Below are positions 14,659 through 22,553 of a DNA stretch of 25,195 nucleotides, piece after piece. Every line of letters begins with the position of its first letter. The first letter of the stretch is position 1. A program made the position numbers and the translations under genes. The notes under the pieces were generated by a model. It searched no databases and was not told the origin of the DNA. It was given only the letters and a program-made list of their open reading frames with translations. This stretch comes from JBBSIN01 sp038232055 (GTDB lineage Bacteria > Actinomycetota > Actinomycetes > JADGOV01), in the NCBI GenBank assembly GCA_038232055.1, contig JBBSIN010000033.1, positions 1 to 25,195 on the forward strand, in the 5' to 3' direction.

Positions 14659-16754
14659 TGGCGATCCAGCACAGCAAATCGGTCGACCTCGACGGGGTTC
14701 CAGCCGACGCCCGAGAGCGTCACGCCGCCCTCTCGCGCGAGATCGACGAGCACGCCTACCGCTACTACGTGCTCGACGCACCGACGGCGAGCGATGCGGC
14801 GTACGACCAGCTGTTCCGAGAGATCACCGCACTCGAGGAGCGCTGGCCGAGCCTGCGCACCCCCGACTCGCCAACCCAGAAGGTGCAGGGCGCGCCCTCG
14901 ACGCTGTTCGCGCCGGTCCAGCACCTCGAGCGGCTGATGAGCCTCGACAACGCGTTCACCGACGAGGAGCTCTCGGCCTGGGCGGCGCGCGTCGAGCGTG
15001 AGGTGGGCACCGTGCCGGCGTACCTCTGCGAGCTCAAGATCGACGGGCTGGCGGTCGCTCTCGTCTACGAACGCGGGCGGCTGGTCCGCGGCGCCACCCG
15101 CGGCGACGGCCGCACCGGCGAGGACATCACCGCCAACCTGCGCACCCTCGGCGACGTCCCGGTGAGGCTGCACGGCGAACCGCCGGACCTCCTCGAGGTG
15201 CGTGGCGAGGTCTTCTTTCCGGTCGCCGACTTCGATCGGCTCAACGCCTCTCTCGTCGAGGCCGGCAAGGCACCGTTCGCCAACCCGCGCAACGCGGCGG
15301 CCGGCTCCCTGCGCCAGAAGGACCCCCGAGTCACGGCGAGTCGGCCGCTGCGGATGCTCGTGCACGGCATCGGGGCGCGGCGGGGGTTCGAACCGGCGGC
15401 CCAGTCCCAGGCGTACGGGGAGCTCGCGGAGCTGGGATTGCCGACCAGCAGCAGCTTCCGGGTCGTCGACTCGCTCGAGCTGGTGCGCGACTACATCCGC
15501 TACTACGGCGAGCATCGGCACGCCGTCGAGCACGAGATCGACGGGGTGGTCGTCAAGCTGGACTCGCTTGCGCTCCAGCGCCGGCTGGGCTCCACGTCGA
15601 AGGCGCCTCGATGGGCGACTGCGGTCAAGTACCCCCCCGAGGAGGTGACGACCAAGCTGCACGCGATCGAGGTCAACGTCGGCCGGACCGGGCGCATCGT
15701 GCCCTTCGCCGTCATGGAGCCGGTGCGGGTCTCCGGCTCGACGGTGCAGCGGGCGACGCTGCACAACCAGGACGAGGTACGACGCAAGGGCATCCTCATC
15801 GGCGACACCGTCGTGCTTCGCAAAGCCGGTGACGTGATCCCGGAGGTCGTCGGTCCGGTCGTCGCCCTTCGCGACGGCACGGAGACGCCGTTCGTCATGC
15901 CGACCCGGTGCCCCGCCTGCGACACCCTGCTGGTCCGGCCGGGCGACGAGGTCGACGTACGGTGCCCCAACTCGCGCTCGTGCCCCGCCCAGCTGCGCGA
16001 ACGCCTCTTCGCCCTCGCCGGGCGCGGGGCGCTCGACATCGAGGTGCTCGGCTACCAGGCGGCCGCCGCGATGCTGGAGTCTGGGCTGCTGACCGACGAG
16101 GGCGACCTCTTCGACGTCGGCCTCGACGGCCTGCTGCGCTCCGACTTCTTCCGCAAGAAGGACGGCGCGCCATCGGCCAACGCGCTGCGGCTGCTCGAGC
16201 AGCTCGACCGGGCGAAGGCCCAGCCGCTGTGGCGGGTGCTCGTCGCGCTGTCGATCCGCCATGTCGGGCCGACAGCGGCGCAGGCACTCGCCCGGCAGTT
16301 CCGGTCCCTCGACCGGATCCGCGCCGCGGCGCCCGAGGAGCTGGCAGCCGTCGAGGGCGTCGGACCGACCATCGCTGCGGCGGTGACCGCGTGGTTCGCG
16401 GTCGACTGGCACGCCGCCATCGTGGACAAGTGGGCCGCAGCCGGCGTGTCGATGGTCGACGCGGCGGGCGAGGACGAGCCCCGCCCGCTCGAGGGGGTGT
16501 CCGTCGTCGTCACGGGCAGTCTCACCGGCTGGAGTCGCGACTCGGCCACCGAGGCGATTCAGAGCCGCGGCGGCAAGGTCATCGGCTCGGTAAGCCGCAA
16601 GACGTCGTTCGTGGTGGTCGGGGAGGCGCCCGGCTCGAAGTACGACAAAGCGCGCGATCTCGGCGTACCGATCCTGGACGAGGACGGGTTCGCGGTGCTT
16701 CTCGAGCAGGGCGAGGAGGCGGCCCGCAGCCGAGCCGTACCGCCGGACGGGTGA
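14658..16754 (+). CDS. ligA: NAD-dependent DNA ligase LigA
   Basis: A 698-aa essential replicative ligase that seals nicks using NAD+. Domains in order: Ia NMN-binding region (RHAALSREIDEHAYRYYVLD), the nucleotidyltransferase domain with the adenylated lysine K127 in CELKIDGLAVAL, GEVFFP and HEIDGVVVKLDS, the OB fold (VEVNVGRTGRIVPFAV-like region), a zinc finger with C418-x2-C421 and C436-x5-C442, helix-hairpin-helix repeats (LSIRHVGPTAAQALA, VEGVGPTIAAAV), and a C-terminal BRCT domain from about residue 608 (LEGVSVVVTGSL). The ATG at 14658 overlaps the upstream TGA by one base (TGATG), coupling it to the MetE-like gene. Length is normal for actinobacterial LigA. It is the last gene of its operon; a new promoter follows for the GGDEF-EAL gene. 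Confidence 0.98.
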   Translation: MAIQHSKSVDLDGVPADARERHAALSREIDEHAYRYYVLDAPTASDAAYDQLFREITALEERWPSLRTPDSPTQKVQGAPSTLFAPVQHLERLMSLDNAFTDEELSAWAARVEREVGTVPAYLCELKIDGLAVALVYERGRLVRGATRGDGRTGEDITANLRTLGDVPVRLHGEPPDLLEVRGEVFFPVADFDRLNASLVEAGKAPFANPRNAAAGSLRQKDPRVTASRPLRMLVHGIGARRGFEPAAQSQAYGELAELGLPTSSSFRVVDSLELVRDYIRYYGEHRHAVEHEIDGVVVKLDSLALQRRLGSTSKAPRWATAVKYPPEEVTTKLHAIEVNVGRTGRIVPFAVMEPVRVSGSTVQRATLHNQDEVRRKGILIGDTVVLRKAGDVIPEVVGPVVALRDGTETPFVMPTRCPACDTLLVRPGDEVDVRCPNSRSCPAQLRERLFALAGRGALDIEVLGYQAAAAMLESGLLTDEGDLFDVGLDGLLRSDFFRKKDGAPSANALRLLEQLDRAKAQPLWRVLVALSIRHVGPTAAQALARQFRSLDRIRAAAPEELAAVEGVGPTIAAAVTAWFAVDWHAAIVDKWAAAGVSMVDAAGEDEPRPLEGVSVVVTGSLTGWSRDSATEAIQSRGGKVIGSVSRKTSFVVVGEAPGSKYDKARDLGVPILDEDGFAVLLEQGEEAARSRAVPPDG

Positions 16755-16785
16755 ATTGGTTGGCTCCGTCTCAAGCCGAACGCGG

Positions 16786-16791
16786 TAGCGT
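16786..16791 (+). promoter_or_regulatory. -10 box upstream of the GGDEF-EAL leader
   Basis: TAGCGT lies 31 nt after the ligA stop. A start near 16798 would give a leader of about 107 nt before the GTG at 16905. The best -35 candidate, TTGGCT at 16760-16765, has a 20-bp spacer, which is longer than usual, so the promoter is tentative. Confidence 0.4.
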
Positions 16792-16797
16792 GTCGAC

Positions 16798-16904
16798 CTC
16801 TTGTGGCGAGGCGGTCCCTTTCCTCCGGGGACGACGGACCAGGAAAGGTGCCCCCGGACGTGACGCGCAGCACCGACGACACGCAGCAGTGACGGGACAG
16901 GGCA
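16798..16904 (+). ncRNA. Candidate structured leader RNA (possible switch) of the GGDEF-EAL gene
   Basis: Three complementary pairs occur in interleaved order within 45 nt: ggtcc 16813-16817 with ggacc 16836-16840; ctttcct 16818-16824 with aggaaag 16841-16847; ccggg(g) 16825-16830 with cccccgg 16851-16857. They cannot all nest, so the RNA must form a pseudoknot or choose between folds. In addition tgccc (16849-16853), part of the third pairing, is complementary to gggca (16900-16904) directly before the GTG start, so one fold could hide the initiation region. I do not see the conserved core of the GEMM c-di-GMP riboswitch or of the ydaO c-di-AMP riboswitch. The structure is inferred from complementarity only; ligand, if any, is unknown. 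Confidence 0.45.
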
Positions 16905-18992
16905 GTGAGCTTCTCCCAGGCTGACACCACGTCGCGCAACGTCGCGCCGAGTGGCATCCGCCGGCTTTACATGTCGCTCGTCACGGTCGCCGGGCTGCTG
17001 CTGTGCCTCGTCGCGGTCGCCCGCCTGTCGCCGCGTGACGTCAGCTCGATGGGACTGCCGTTCCTCGTGGTCGCGGTCCTGCTGCTGCTCGCGGAACTGC
17101 GGCCGCTCATCATGCCGGACACGTCCGACGCCAACGGCGTCACGACGTCCACGGCGTTCGTATTCGCGCTGCTGATCGCCTTCGGGCTCGCGCCGGCGCT
17201 GCTCCTACAGACGGTCGGGACGGTCGTCTCCGACCGTCTGCACCGGCGCGCGTGGTGGCGTACGGCGTTCAACGCGGCCCAGTACGACCTCTCCTGGGGC
17301 GCGGCCACAGCCGTCCTCTGGTTGCTCGGCGACCGGCCGACCGCGACGCACCCGCTGCACCTGGACGGCCACCACCTGCCGGCGGTCGTCCTCGCCGCCG
17401 CCGCGTACTTCGCCGTCAACAACCTGCTGGTCTCGCAGGCCGTTGCCTTCTTGGAGCACTGCACGCTGAGGGCAGCATTCTTCGACGACTTCGGCTATCA
17501 GGTTGCGTCGAACGGATCGGTGCTCGCCCTCTCGCCGCTCGTTGTCGTGGTCATGCAGCGCAGCGCGTGGCTCGTGCCGCTCTTCCTGTTCCCGCTCTTC
17601 GCGGTCTACGCCACCGCAGCGATCTCCCTGGAGAAGGAGCACCAGGCGCACCACGACGCGCTGACTGGGCTGCCCAACCGCAAGCTGCTGCTCACCAGAG
17701 CCCGGGAGGCGCTGGTCGACGCGGCCCGAAACGACGGGCGCGTCGCCCTGTGCCTGCTCGACCTCGACCGTTTCAAGGAGGTCAACGACACGCTCGGGCA
17801 CCAGGTCGGTGATGGGCTACTGCAGCTCGTCGCCGGTCGGATCAGCGACGTGCTGCGTCCCGGCGACACGGTCGCCCGCCTGGGCGGCGACGAGTTCGCG
17901 GTGCTCCTTCCCGGGGTTCGCGACGCCGACAGTGCCCTCGAGGTCGCCCTGCGGATCTCCGCGTCGCTCGACCGGCCACTCGACCACGAGGGCATGTGCT
18001 TCGACCTCGAAGGCAGCGTCGGGGTGGCGCTCTTTCCCGATCATGGCCGCGACTTCGAGGCGTTGATGCGGCGGGCGGACGTCGCGATGTACCTGGCGAA
18101 GGAGAGTGGCAGCGGCGTCGAGGTCTACGTCCCGCAGCGTGATCACAACTCCGCCATGCGGCTCGCACTGCTCGGCGAGATCCGGCGGGCCGTCGAGATC
18201 GGCGAGCTCGAGCTGCACTACCAACCGAAGGCGCGCCTCACGGACGGCGCCGTGACCGGGGTCGAGGCCCTCGTCCGCTGGCGGCATCCCCAGCGCGGAC
18301 TGCTGCGCCCGGACGAGTTCGTCCCGGGCGTCGAGCAGTCAGCGCTCATGCGGGTGCTGACCCAGTACGTCCTCGAGGTCGCACTCCGGCAGGTGGCCGC
18401 CTGGCGGGAGTGCGGCCTGCGGATCCAGGTCGCGGTCAACGTGTCCGTACGCGACCTGCACGACGCCACCCTCGCGGACTTCCTCGCCGACCGGCTGCGG
18501 CACTTCGGGTTGCCCGGAAGCGCCCTGCAGCTGGAGATCACCGAGCACATCCTGATGGCCGACGCCACTCGTGCCGCGTCGACGCTGCGTGCCTTCGCGG
18601 CGCTCGGTGTGGAGCTCTCGCTCGATGACTTCGGCACCGGGTACTCCTCGCTGGTCCACCTCAAGCGGCTCCCAGTCAGCGAGATCAAGATCGACCGGTC
18701 GTTCGTGCAGCGCATGGACGTCTCCGAGGAGGATGCGGCGATCGTCCGGTCCATCGTCGACCTCGGGCACGGTCTCGGGCTGCGCGTCGTGGCCGAGGGC
18801 GTCGAGACTGCGGGGGCGTGGGCGCGGCTCGCGGCGCTGGGCTGTCACTACGCGCAGGGCTGGTACCTCGCGAAGGCGATGCCCGCCACCGAGGCGACGT
18901 CGTGGCTGGAGCGACGGGCCGCCGCCGCCACCCTCCCGACGCGCCGGTTGGCCGTCGTGCCGGCGTCGGGACCGGACCAGGCGACCGCCTGA
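16905..18992 (+). CDS. Membrane-bound GGDEF-EAL protein (diguanylate cyclase / c-di-GMP phosphodiesterase)
   Basis: A 695-aa protein with an N-terminal membrane region of about 6-8 helices (residues 20-235, e.g. LVTVAGLLLCLVAVA, LPFLVVAVLLLLAEL), then GGDEF, then EAL. The GGDEF motif is intact at 327-331 (RLGGDEFAVLLPG) and is preceded five residues earlier by an inhibitory-site RxxD (RPGD, 318-321). The EAL domain has EALVRWRHP (454) and LDDFGTGYSSL (from 573), with VVAEGVE near the end, so metal-binding and catalytic residues look complete. It may make and degrade c-di-GMP; which activity dominates is not readable. Position between ligA and gatC recalls Streptomyces RmdB (SCO5495), known as a phosphodiesterase as I recall. 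The GTG start has GGGACAGGG upstream. Confidence 0.93.
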   Translation: MSFSQADTTSRNVAPSGIRRLYMSLVTVAGLLLCLVAVARLSPRDVSSMGLPFLVVAVLLLLAELRPLIMPDTSDANGVTTSTAFVFALLIAFGLAPALLLQTVGTVVSDRLHRRAWWRTAFNAAQYDLSWGAATAVLWLLGDRPTATHPLHLDGHHLPAVVLAAAAYFAVNNLLVSQAVAFLEHCTLRAAFFDDFGYQVASNGSVLALSPLVVVVMQRSAWLVPLFLFPLFAVYATAAISLEKEHQAHHDALTGLPNRKLLLTRAREALVDAARNDGRVALCLLDLDRFKEVNDTLGHQVGDGLLQLVAGRISDVLRPGDTVARLGGDEFAVLLPGVRDADSALEVALRISASLDRPLDHEGMCFDLEGSVGVALFPDHGRDFEALMRRADVAMYLAKESGSGVEVYVPQRDHNSAMRLALLGEIRRAVEIGELELHYQPKARLTDGAVTGVEALVRWRHPQRGLLRPDEFVPGVEQSALMRVLTQYVLEVALRQVAAWRECGLRIQVAVNVSVRDLHDATLADFLADRLRHFGLPGSALQLEITEHILMADATRAASTLRAFAALGVELSLDDFGTGYSSLVHLKRLPVSEIKIDRSFVQRMDVSEEDAAIVRSIVDLGHGLGLRVVAEGVETAGAWARLAALGCHYAQGWYLAKAMPATEATSWLERRAAAATLPTRRLAVVPASGPDQATA

Positions 18993-19019
18993 CAGTCGAC
19001 GTGTTGCGAGTGGCAGCGA

Positions 19020-19121
19020 TGCCCTTGGGCGATCTCCTTCGCTTGGCCCGCGGCGGTTAGTTGATCTCTAAATGGCGTTCTCAGCAACAACAGCCAGGGC
19101 GAAGGAGATCGCAACCGGGCA
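19020..19121. repeat. 102-bp imperfect palindromic element (MITE-like or bidirectional hairpin)
   Basis: Arms 19020-19042 and 19099-19121 are inverted copies matching at 19 of 23 positions. The inner 14 bp are perfect (gcgatctccttcgc against gcgaaggagatcgc), the outer five match (tgccc against gggca), and the four between them differ. The 56-bp middle is only about 55% GC, well below the surroundings, and ttag...ctaa (19055-19070 region) can form a small inner hairpin. No target-site duplication or transposase is evident. It lies 28 bp after the GGDEF-EAL stop and 99 bp before the gatC promoter, so it could also act as a terminator. Nothing else is recognisable in the 239-bp spacer. Confidence 0.8.
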
Positions 19122-19219
19122 GTGTGGCCGGTCGTCGTCGTCGACCAGGAGTGGCGAGGGCATCTCTTGATGGCACCTAGTACGACGCGGCGGGCGCCTG
19201 CCGCCTCCTGCCGCCGCCC

Positions 19220-19225
19220 TAGACT
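19220..19225 (+). promoter_or_regulatory. -10 box, probable leaderless promoter of gatC-gatA
   Basis: TAGACT ends 6 nt before the gatC ATG at 19232, and no Shine-Dalgarno precedes the start. It fits the TANNNT leaderless pattern. No clear -35 box. Confidence 0.5.
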
Positions 19226-19231
19226 TCCCGG

Positions 19232-19528
19232 ATGCCGTCCATCACGCGTCCGGAGGTCGCGCATCTCGCCCGGCTCGCACGGATCGCGCTCACCGACGAC
19301 GAGCTCGACCGTCTGGCCCCCCAGCTCGAGGTCATCCTGACCTCGGTTGCGCGGGTCGGCGAGGTCGCCGCAGCCGACATCCCGCCCACCTCGCACGCGC
19401 TGCCGCTCACGAACGTCTACCGGGACGACGAGGTCCGGCCGTCGCTGCCGCTCGACGCGGTCCTCGCCGCCGCTCCCGCCGTCGAGGACTCCCGCTTCCG
19501 GGTACCGCGGATTCTCGACGATGAATGA
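19232..19528 (+). CDS. gatC: Asp-tRNA(Asn)/Glu-tRNA(Gln) amidotransferase subunit C
   Basis: The 98-aa small subunit that clamps GatA to GatB in the amidotransferase which converts Glu-tRNA(Gln) and Asp-tRNA(Asn) to the correct amidated forms. It opens ITRPEVAHLARLARIALTDD, the conserved first helix, followed by LEVILTSVARVGEV and the extended segment PLTNVYRDDEVRPSLP with a C-terminal FRVPRIL. Length is typical (about 95-100). Its last eight bases overlap the gatA start (ATGAATGA), so the two are translationally coupled. Confidence 0.96.
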   Translation: MPSITRPEVAHLARLARIALTDDELDRLAPQLEVILTSVARVGEVAAADIPPTSHALPLTNVYRDDEVRPSLPLDAVLAAAPAVEDSRFRVPRILDDE

Positions 19529-21011
19529 CCTGATCCGGCGTACGGCCGCCGAGACCGCGGCGGCGATCGCCGACGGTGAGGTGTCAGCGGTCGAGGTGGC
19601 CCAGGCGCACCTCGACCGCATCGGCGAGGTCGACGACAAGGTGCACGCGTTCCTGCATCTCGCGGCCGAAACGGCACTGCAGAGCGCCCGCCGGGTCGAC
19701 GAGCGACGCGCCGCCGGCGAGCCGCTCGGGGCGTTGGCCGGCGTGCCGGTGGCCGTCAAGGATGTCTTCACGACGAAGGGGCTGCCGACGACCTGCGGGT
19801 CGCGCATCCTCGACGGGTGGGTTCCGCCGTACGACGCCACCGTCGTCCGTCGGCTCGCCGACGCGGGACTCGTCGTACTCGGCAAGACGAACATGGACGA
19901 GTTCGCGATGGGCTCGTCGACCGAGCACTCGGCCTTCGGGCCGACGCACAACCCGTGGGACCTCGACCGCATCCCCGGCGGCTCCGGCGGGGGCAGCGCG
20001 GCGGCGGTCGCGGCTTTCGAGGCACCCCTCGCGGTCGGTACGGACACCGGTGGCTCGATCCGGCAGCCGGCGGCGGTCACCGGCACGGTCGGGGCGAAGC
20101 CGACGTACGGCGGCGTCTCGCGTTACGGGATCGTCGCGCTCGCTTCCTCGCTCGACCAGGCCGGCCCCTGCGCTCGCACGGTGCTCGACGCCGCGCTGCT
20201 GCACGCGATGATCGGCGGTCACGACCCGCTCGACTCGACCAGCATCGACGCCCCCGTGCCACCCGTTGTCGAGGCGGCCCGCCGTGCTGGTGTGAGCGGG
20301 CTCAAGGTGGGTGTCGTCCGCGAGCTGTCCGGTGCGGGCTACCAGCCGGGTGTCGAGCAGCGCTTCCGGGAGGCGGTCGCGCTGCTGGAGGAGCTCGGCG
20401 CCGAGGTGCGCGAGGTGTCCTGCCCGCACTTCACCTACGGACTGCCGGCTTACTACCTCATCCTGCCGAGCGAAGCCTCGAGCAATCTGGCGCGGTTCGA
20501 CGCGATGCGCTACGGGCTCCGGGTCGAGGACGGGCTCGCCGGCGCCGAGGAGGTGATGGCCCGCACCCGGGAGGCGGGGTTCGGCGACGAGGTCAAGCGG
20601 CGCATCATCCTCGGCACCTATGCGCTCTCGTCGGGCTACTACGACGCCTACTACGGGCAGGCGCAGCGGGTGCGCACCCTCATCGGTCGGGACTTCCGGG
20701 CGGCGTACGAGCTGGTCGACGTCCTGGTTTCCCCCGCTACGCCGGTAACCGCGTTCCGGCTGGGGGAGCGGGTCGACGACCCGCTGTCGATGTACCTCAA
20801 CGACCTGTGCACGATCCCGGCCAACCTCGACGGTGGGCCGGCGCTCTCCGTGCCGTGCGGGGTGGCACCTGAGGACGGCCTGCCGGTCGGCCTGCAGGTG
20901 ATGGCGCCGGCCCTGGCCGACGACCGTTGCTACCGGGTGGCGGCCGCGCTCGAGGCGGCGCTCGCCGACCGCTGGGGCTCGGTCCTGCTCGACGAGGCGC
21001 CAGCCCTCTGA
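19521..21011 (+). CDS. gatA: Asp-tRNA(Asn)/Glu-tRNA(Gln) amidotransferase subunit A
   Basis: A 496-aa amidase-signature enzyme that hydrolyses glutamine and channels ammonia to GatB. The Ser-cisSer-Lys triad is complete: K80 in PVAVKDVF, S155 in IPGGSGGGSA and S179 in GTDTGGSIRQPA. TNMDEFAMGSSTEHSAFG and the C-terminal PANLDGGPALSVPCG are GatA hallmarks that separate it from general amidases. The ATG at 19521 overlaps gatC by 8 bp. It is followed by gatB after 34 bp that appear to contain a separate promoter. Its supply of Gln-tRNA matters in actinobacteria, most of which lack GlnRS. Confidence 0.97.
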   Translation: MNDLIRRTAAETAAAIADGEVSAVEVAQAHLDRIGEVDDKVHAFLHLAAETALQSARRVDERRAAGEPLGALAGVPVAVKDVFTTKGLPTTCGSRILDGWVPPYDATVVRRLADAGLVVLGKTNMDEFAMGSSTEHSAFGPTHNPWDLDRIPGGSGGGSAAAVAAFEAPLAVGTDTGGSIRQPAAVTGTVGAKPTYGGVSRYGIVALASSLDQAGPCARTVLDAALLHAMIGGHDPLDSTSIDAPVPPVVEAARRAGVSGLKVGVVRELSGAGYQPGVEQRFREAVALLEELGAEVREVSCPHFTYGLPAYYLILPSEASSNLARFDAMRYGLRVEDGLAGAEEVMARTREAGFGDEVKRRIILGTYALSSGYYDAYYGQAQRVRTLIGRDFRAAYELVDVLVSPATPVTAFRLGERVDDPLSMYLNDLCTIPANLDGGPALSVPCGVAPEDGLPVGLQVMAPALADDRCYRVAAALEAALADRWGSVLLDEAPAL

Positions 21012-21031
21012 GGCGAGCCTGTCACGCCGCC

Positions 21032-21037
21032 TATCGT
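21032..21037 (+). promoter_or_regulatory. -10 box, possible leaderless promoter of gatB
   Basis: TATCGT ends 8 nt before the GTG at 21046, in the 34-bp gatA-gatB gap, which shows no Shine-Dalgarno near the start. If real, gatB is transcribed in part independently of gatCA. Confidence 0.4.
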
Positions 21038-21045
21038 CGTACGAC

Positions 21046-22533
21046 GTGACCGCCGCTACCTCGTCGTACGACGACATCCTCACCCGCTTCGAGCCGGTTA
21101 TCGGGCTCGAGACCCACGTCGAGCTCGGCACGGCGTCGAAGCTGTTCTGCGGCTGCTCGACCACCTTCGGCGGCGAGCCCAACTCCCAGGTCTGCCCGAC
21201 GTGCCTGGGCCTGCCGGGGTCGCTGCCGGTGACCAACCGCCTGGCGGTCGAGCACACCATCCGGATCGGTCTGGCGCTGCACTGCACGATCGCCGCGTGG
21301 TGCCGCTTCGCGCGGAAGAACTACTTCTATCCGGACATGCCGAAGGACTATCAGATCTCGCAGTACGACGAGCCGCTGTGCACCGACGGCTACCTCGATG
21401 TCGAGGTCGGCGGCGAGTCGGTACGCGTCGGCATCGAGCGCGTGCACCTCGAGGAGGACACCGGCAAGTCGCTGCACGTCGGGGGAGCGACCGGCCGGAT
21501 CCATGGCGCCAGCCACTCGCTCGTCGACTACAACCGCGCCGGCATCCCGCTCGTCGAGATCGTCACCAGGCCAGTCGAGGGGATCGGCGCGGAGGTAGCG
21601 AAGGCCTACGTCGCCGAGCTGCGCGACGTGCTGCGGTCCCTCGGTGTCTCCGACGTGCGCATGGAGCAGGGCTCGATGCGCTGTGATGTCAACGTCTCGC
21701 TGCGGCGCCCGGGTGCGCCGTACGGCACCCGCACCGAGACGAAGAACCTCAACTCGCTGCGCTCGGTCGAGCGGGCCGTGCGCTCTGAGGTGGAGCGGCA
21801 GGCTCCGCTGCTCGAGGCCGGGGAGCGGATCGTCCAGGAGACGCGCCACTTCGACGAGTCCACCGGACGTAGCCGACCGGGCCGGAGCAAGGAGGAGGCG
21901 CAGGACTACCGCTACTTCCCGGAGCCCGATCTCGTGCCGCTCGCGCCGGCCGAGGAGGAGGTGGAGCGGATCCGGGCCACCCTGCCGGAGGCACCGTCCG
22001 TCGTCCGTCGCCGGCTGGCCAACGAGCACGGTTTCTCTCCCCTCGAGATGGCGCAGATGAGTGGCGCCGGCGTGGTCGACCTCGTCGCCGAGACGGTCGC
22101 CGCCGGTGCACCGGCCGGCGAGGCACGCGGGTGGTGGCTCTCCTACCTCGCGCAGAAGGCCAACGAGTCCTCCGTCGAACCGGCCGACCTTTCGGTCACT
22201 CCGGAGCAGGTCGCCCGCGTCGTCGCCCTCGTCGCCGACGGTTCGTTGACGAACCGAATGGCCCGCCAGGTCGTCGACGGCGTGCTGGCCGGTGAAGGTT
22301 CACCCGACGAGGTGGTCGAGCTGCGTGGGCTGCGGGTCGTGGGCGACGACGCCGCGCTCGGCGCGGCGGTGGACGACGCCATCGCGGCCCAGCCCGACGT
22401 CGCGGACAAGATTCGGGCCGGCAAGGTCGCCGCTGCCGGCGCTCTCGTCGGCGCGGTCATGAAGGCGACCGGCGGTCAGGCCGAAGCCGCCCGCGTTCGT
22501 GAGCTCGTCCTGCAACGGCTCGGGCCTGCCTAG
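21046..22533 (+). CDS. gatB: Asp-tRNA(Asn)/Glu-tRNA(Gln) amidotransferase subunit B
   Basis: The 495-aa kinase-like subunit that phosphorylates the mischarged aminoacyl-tRNA and accepts ammonia from GatA. EPVIGLETHVELGTASKLFCGC starts the GatB cradle. Four cysteines in C35-x-C37 and C50-x2-C53 form the zinc knuckle (CGCSTTFGGEPNSQVCPTC). NYFYPDMPKDYQISQYD, RIHLEED-like VHLEEDTGKSLH and ETKNLNSLRSVERAV are family signatures. A C-terminal YqeY-like tail runs from about 405 to the end (NRMARQVVDGVLAGEGSP). The GTG start at 21046 follows a TANNNT box 8 nt upstream. No pfkA or other gene interrupts gatA-gatB, unlike the M. tuberculosis order as I recall it. Convergent with the PQQ-type gene. Confidence 0.97.
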   Translation: MTAATSSYDDILTRFEPVIGLETHVELGTASKLFCGCSTTFGGEPNSQVCPTCLGLPGSLPVTNRLAVEHTIRIGLALHCTIAAWCRFARKNYFYPDMPKDYQISQYDEPLCTDGYLDVEVGGESVRVGIERVHLEEDTGKSLHVGGATGRIHGASHSLVDYNRAGIPLVEIVTRPVEGIGAEVAKAYVAELRDVLRSLGVSDVRMEQGSMRCDVNVSLRRPGAPYGTRTETKNLNSLRSVERAVRSEVERQAPLLEAGERIVQETRHFDESTGRSRPGRSKEEAQDYRYFPEPDLVPLAPAEEEVERIRATLPEAPSVVRRRLANEHGFSPLEMAQMSGAGVVDLVAETVAAGAPAGEARGWWLSYLAQKANESSVEPADLSVTPEQVARVVALVADGSLTNRMARQVVDGVLAGEGSPDEVVELRGLRVVGDDAALGAAVDDAIAAQPDVADKIRAGKVAAAGALVGAVMKATGGQAEAARVRELVLQRLGPA

Positions 22534-22553
22534 GCGGTGACTCGGCCGAGGGT

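Noticed and set aside
13533..16412. A 959-codon open frame on the minus strand opposite the MetE-like and ligA genes
   Set aside because: It is the antisense of well-identified genes; long antisense frames are common in very GC-rich DNA. Its translation is Arg/Val/Asp-rich without any family motif.
16798..16904. GEMM (c-di-GMP-I) or ydaO (c-di-AMP) riboswitch
   Set aside because: The conserved core segments of these classes as I know them are not visible, so I report only a candidate RNA of unknown class.
19072..19170. A 32-codon open frame starting in the middle of the palindromic element
   Set aside because: No ribosome binding site, no promoter at a leaderless distance, low-complexity Ser/Arg end, and it is built largely from the inverted repeat arm.
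22541..22550. ctcggccgag palindrome between the convergent gatB and PQQ-type genes
   Set aside because: A 10-bp palindrome with no loop is too weak to call a terminator in DNA this GC-rich.
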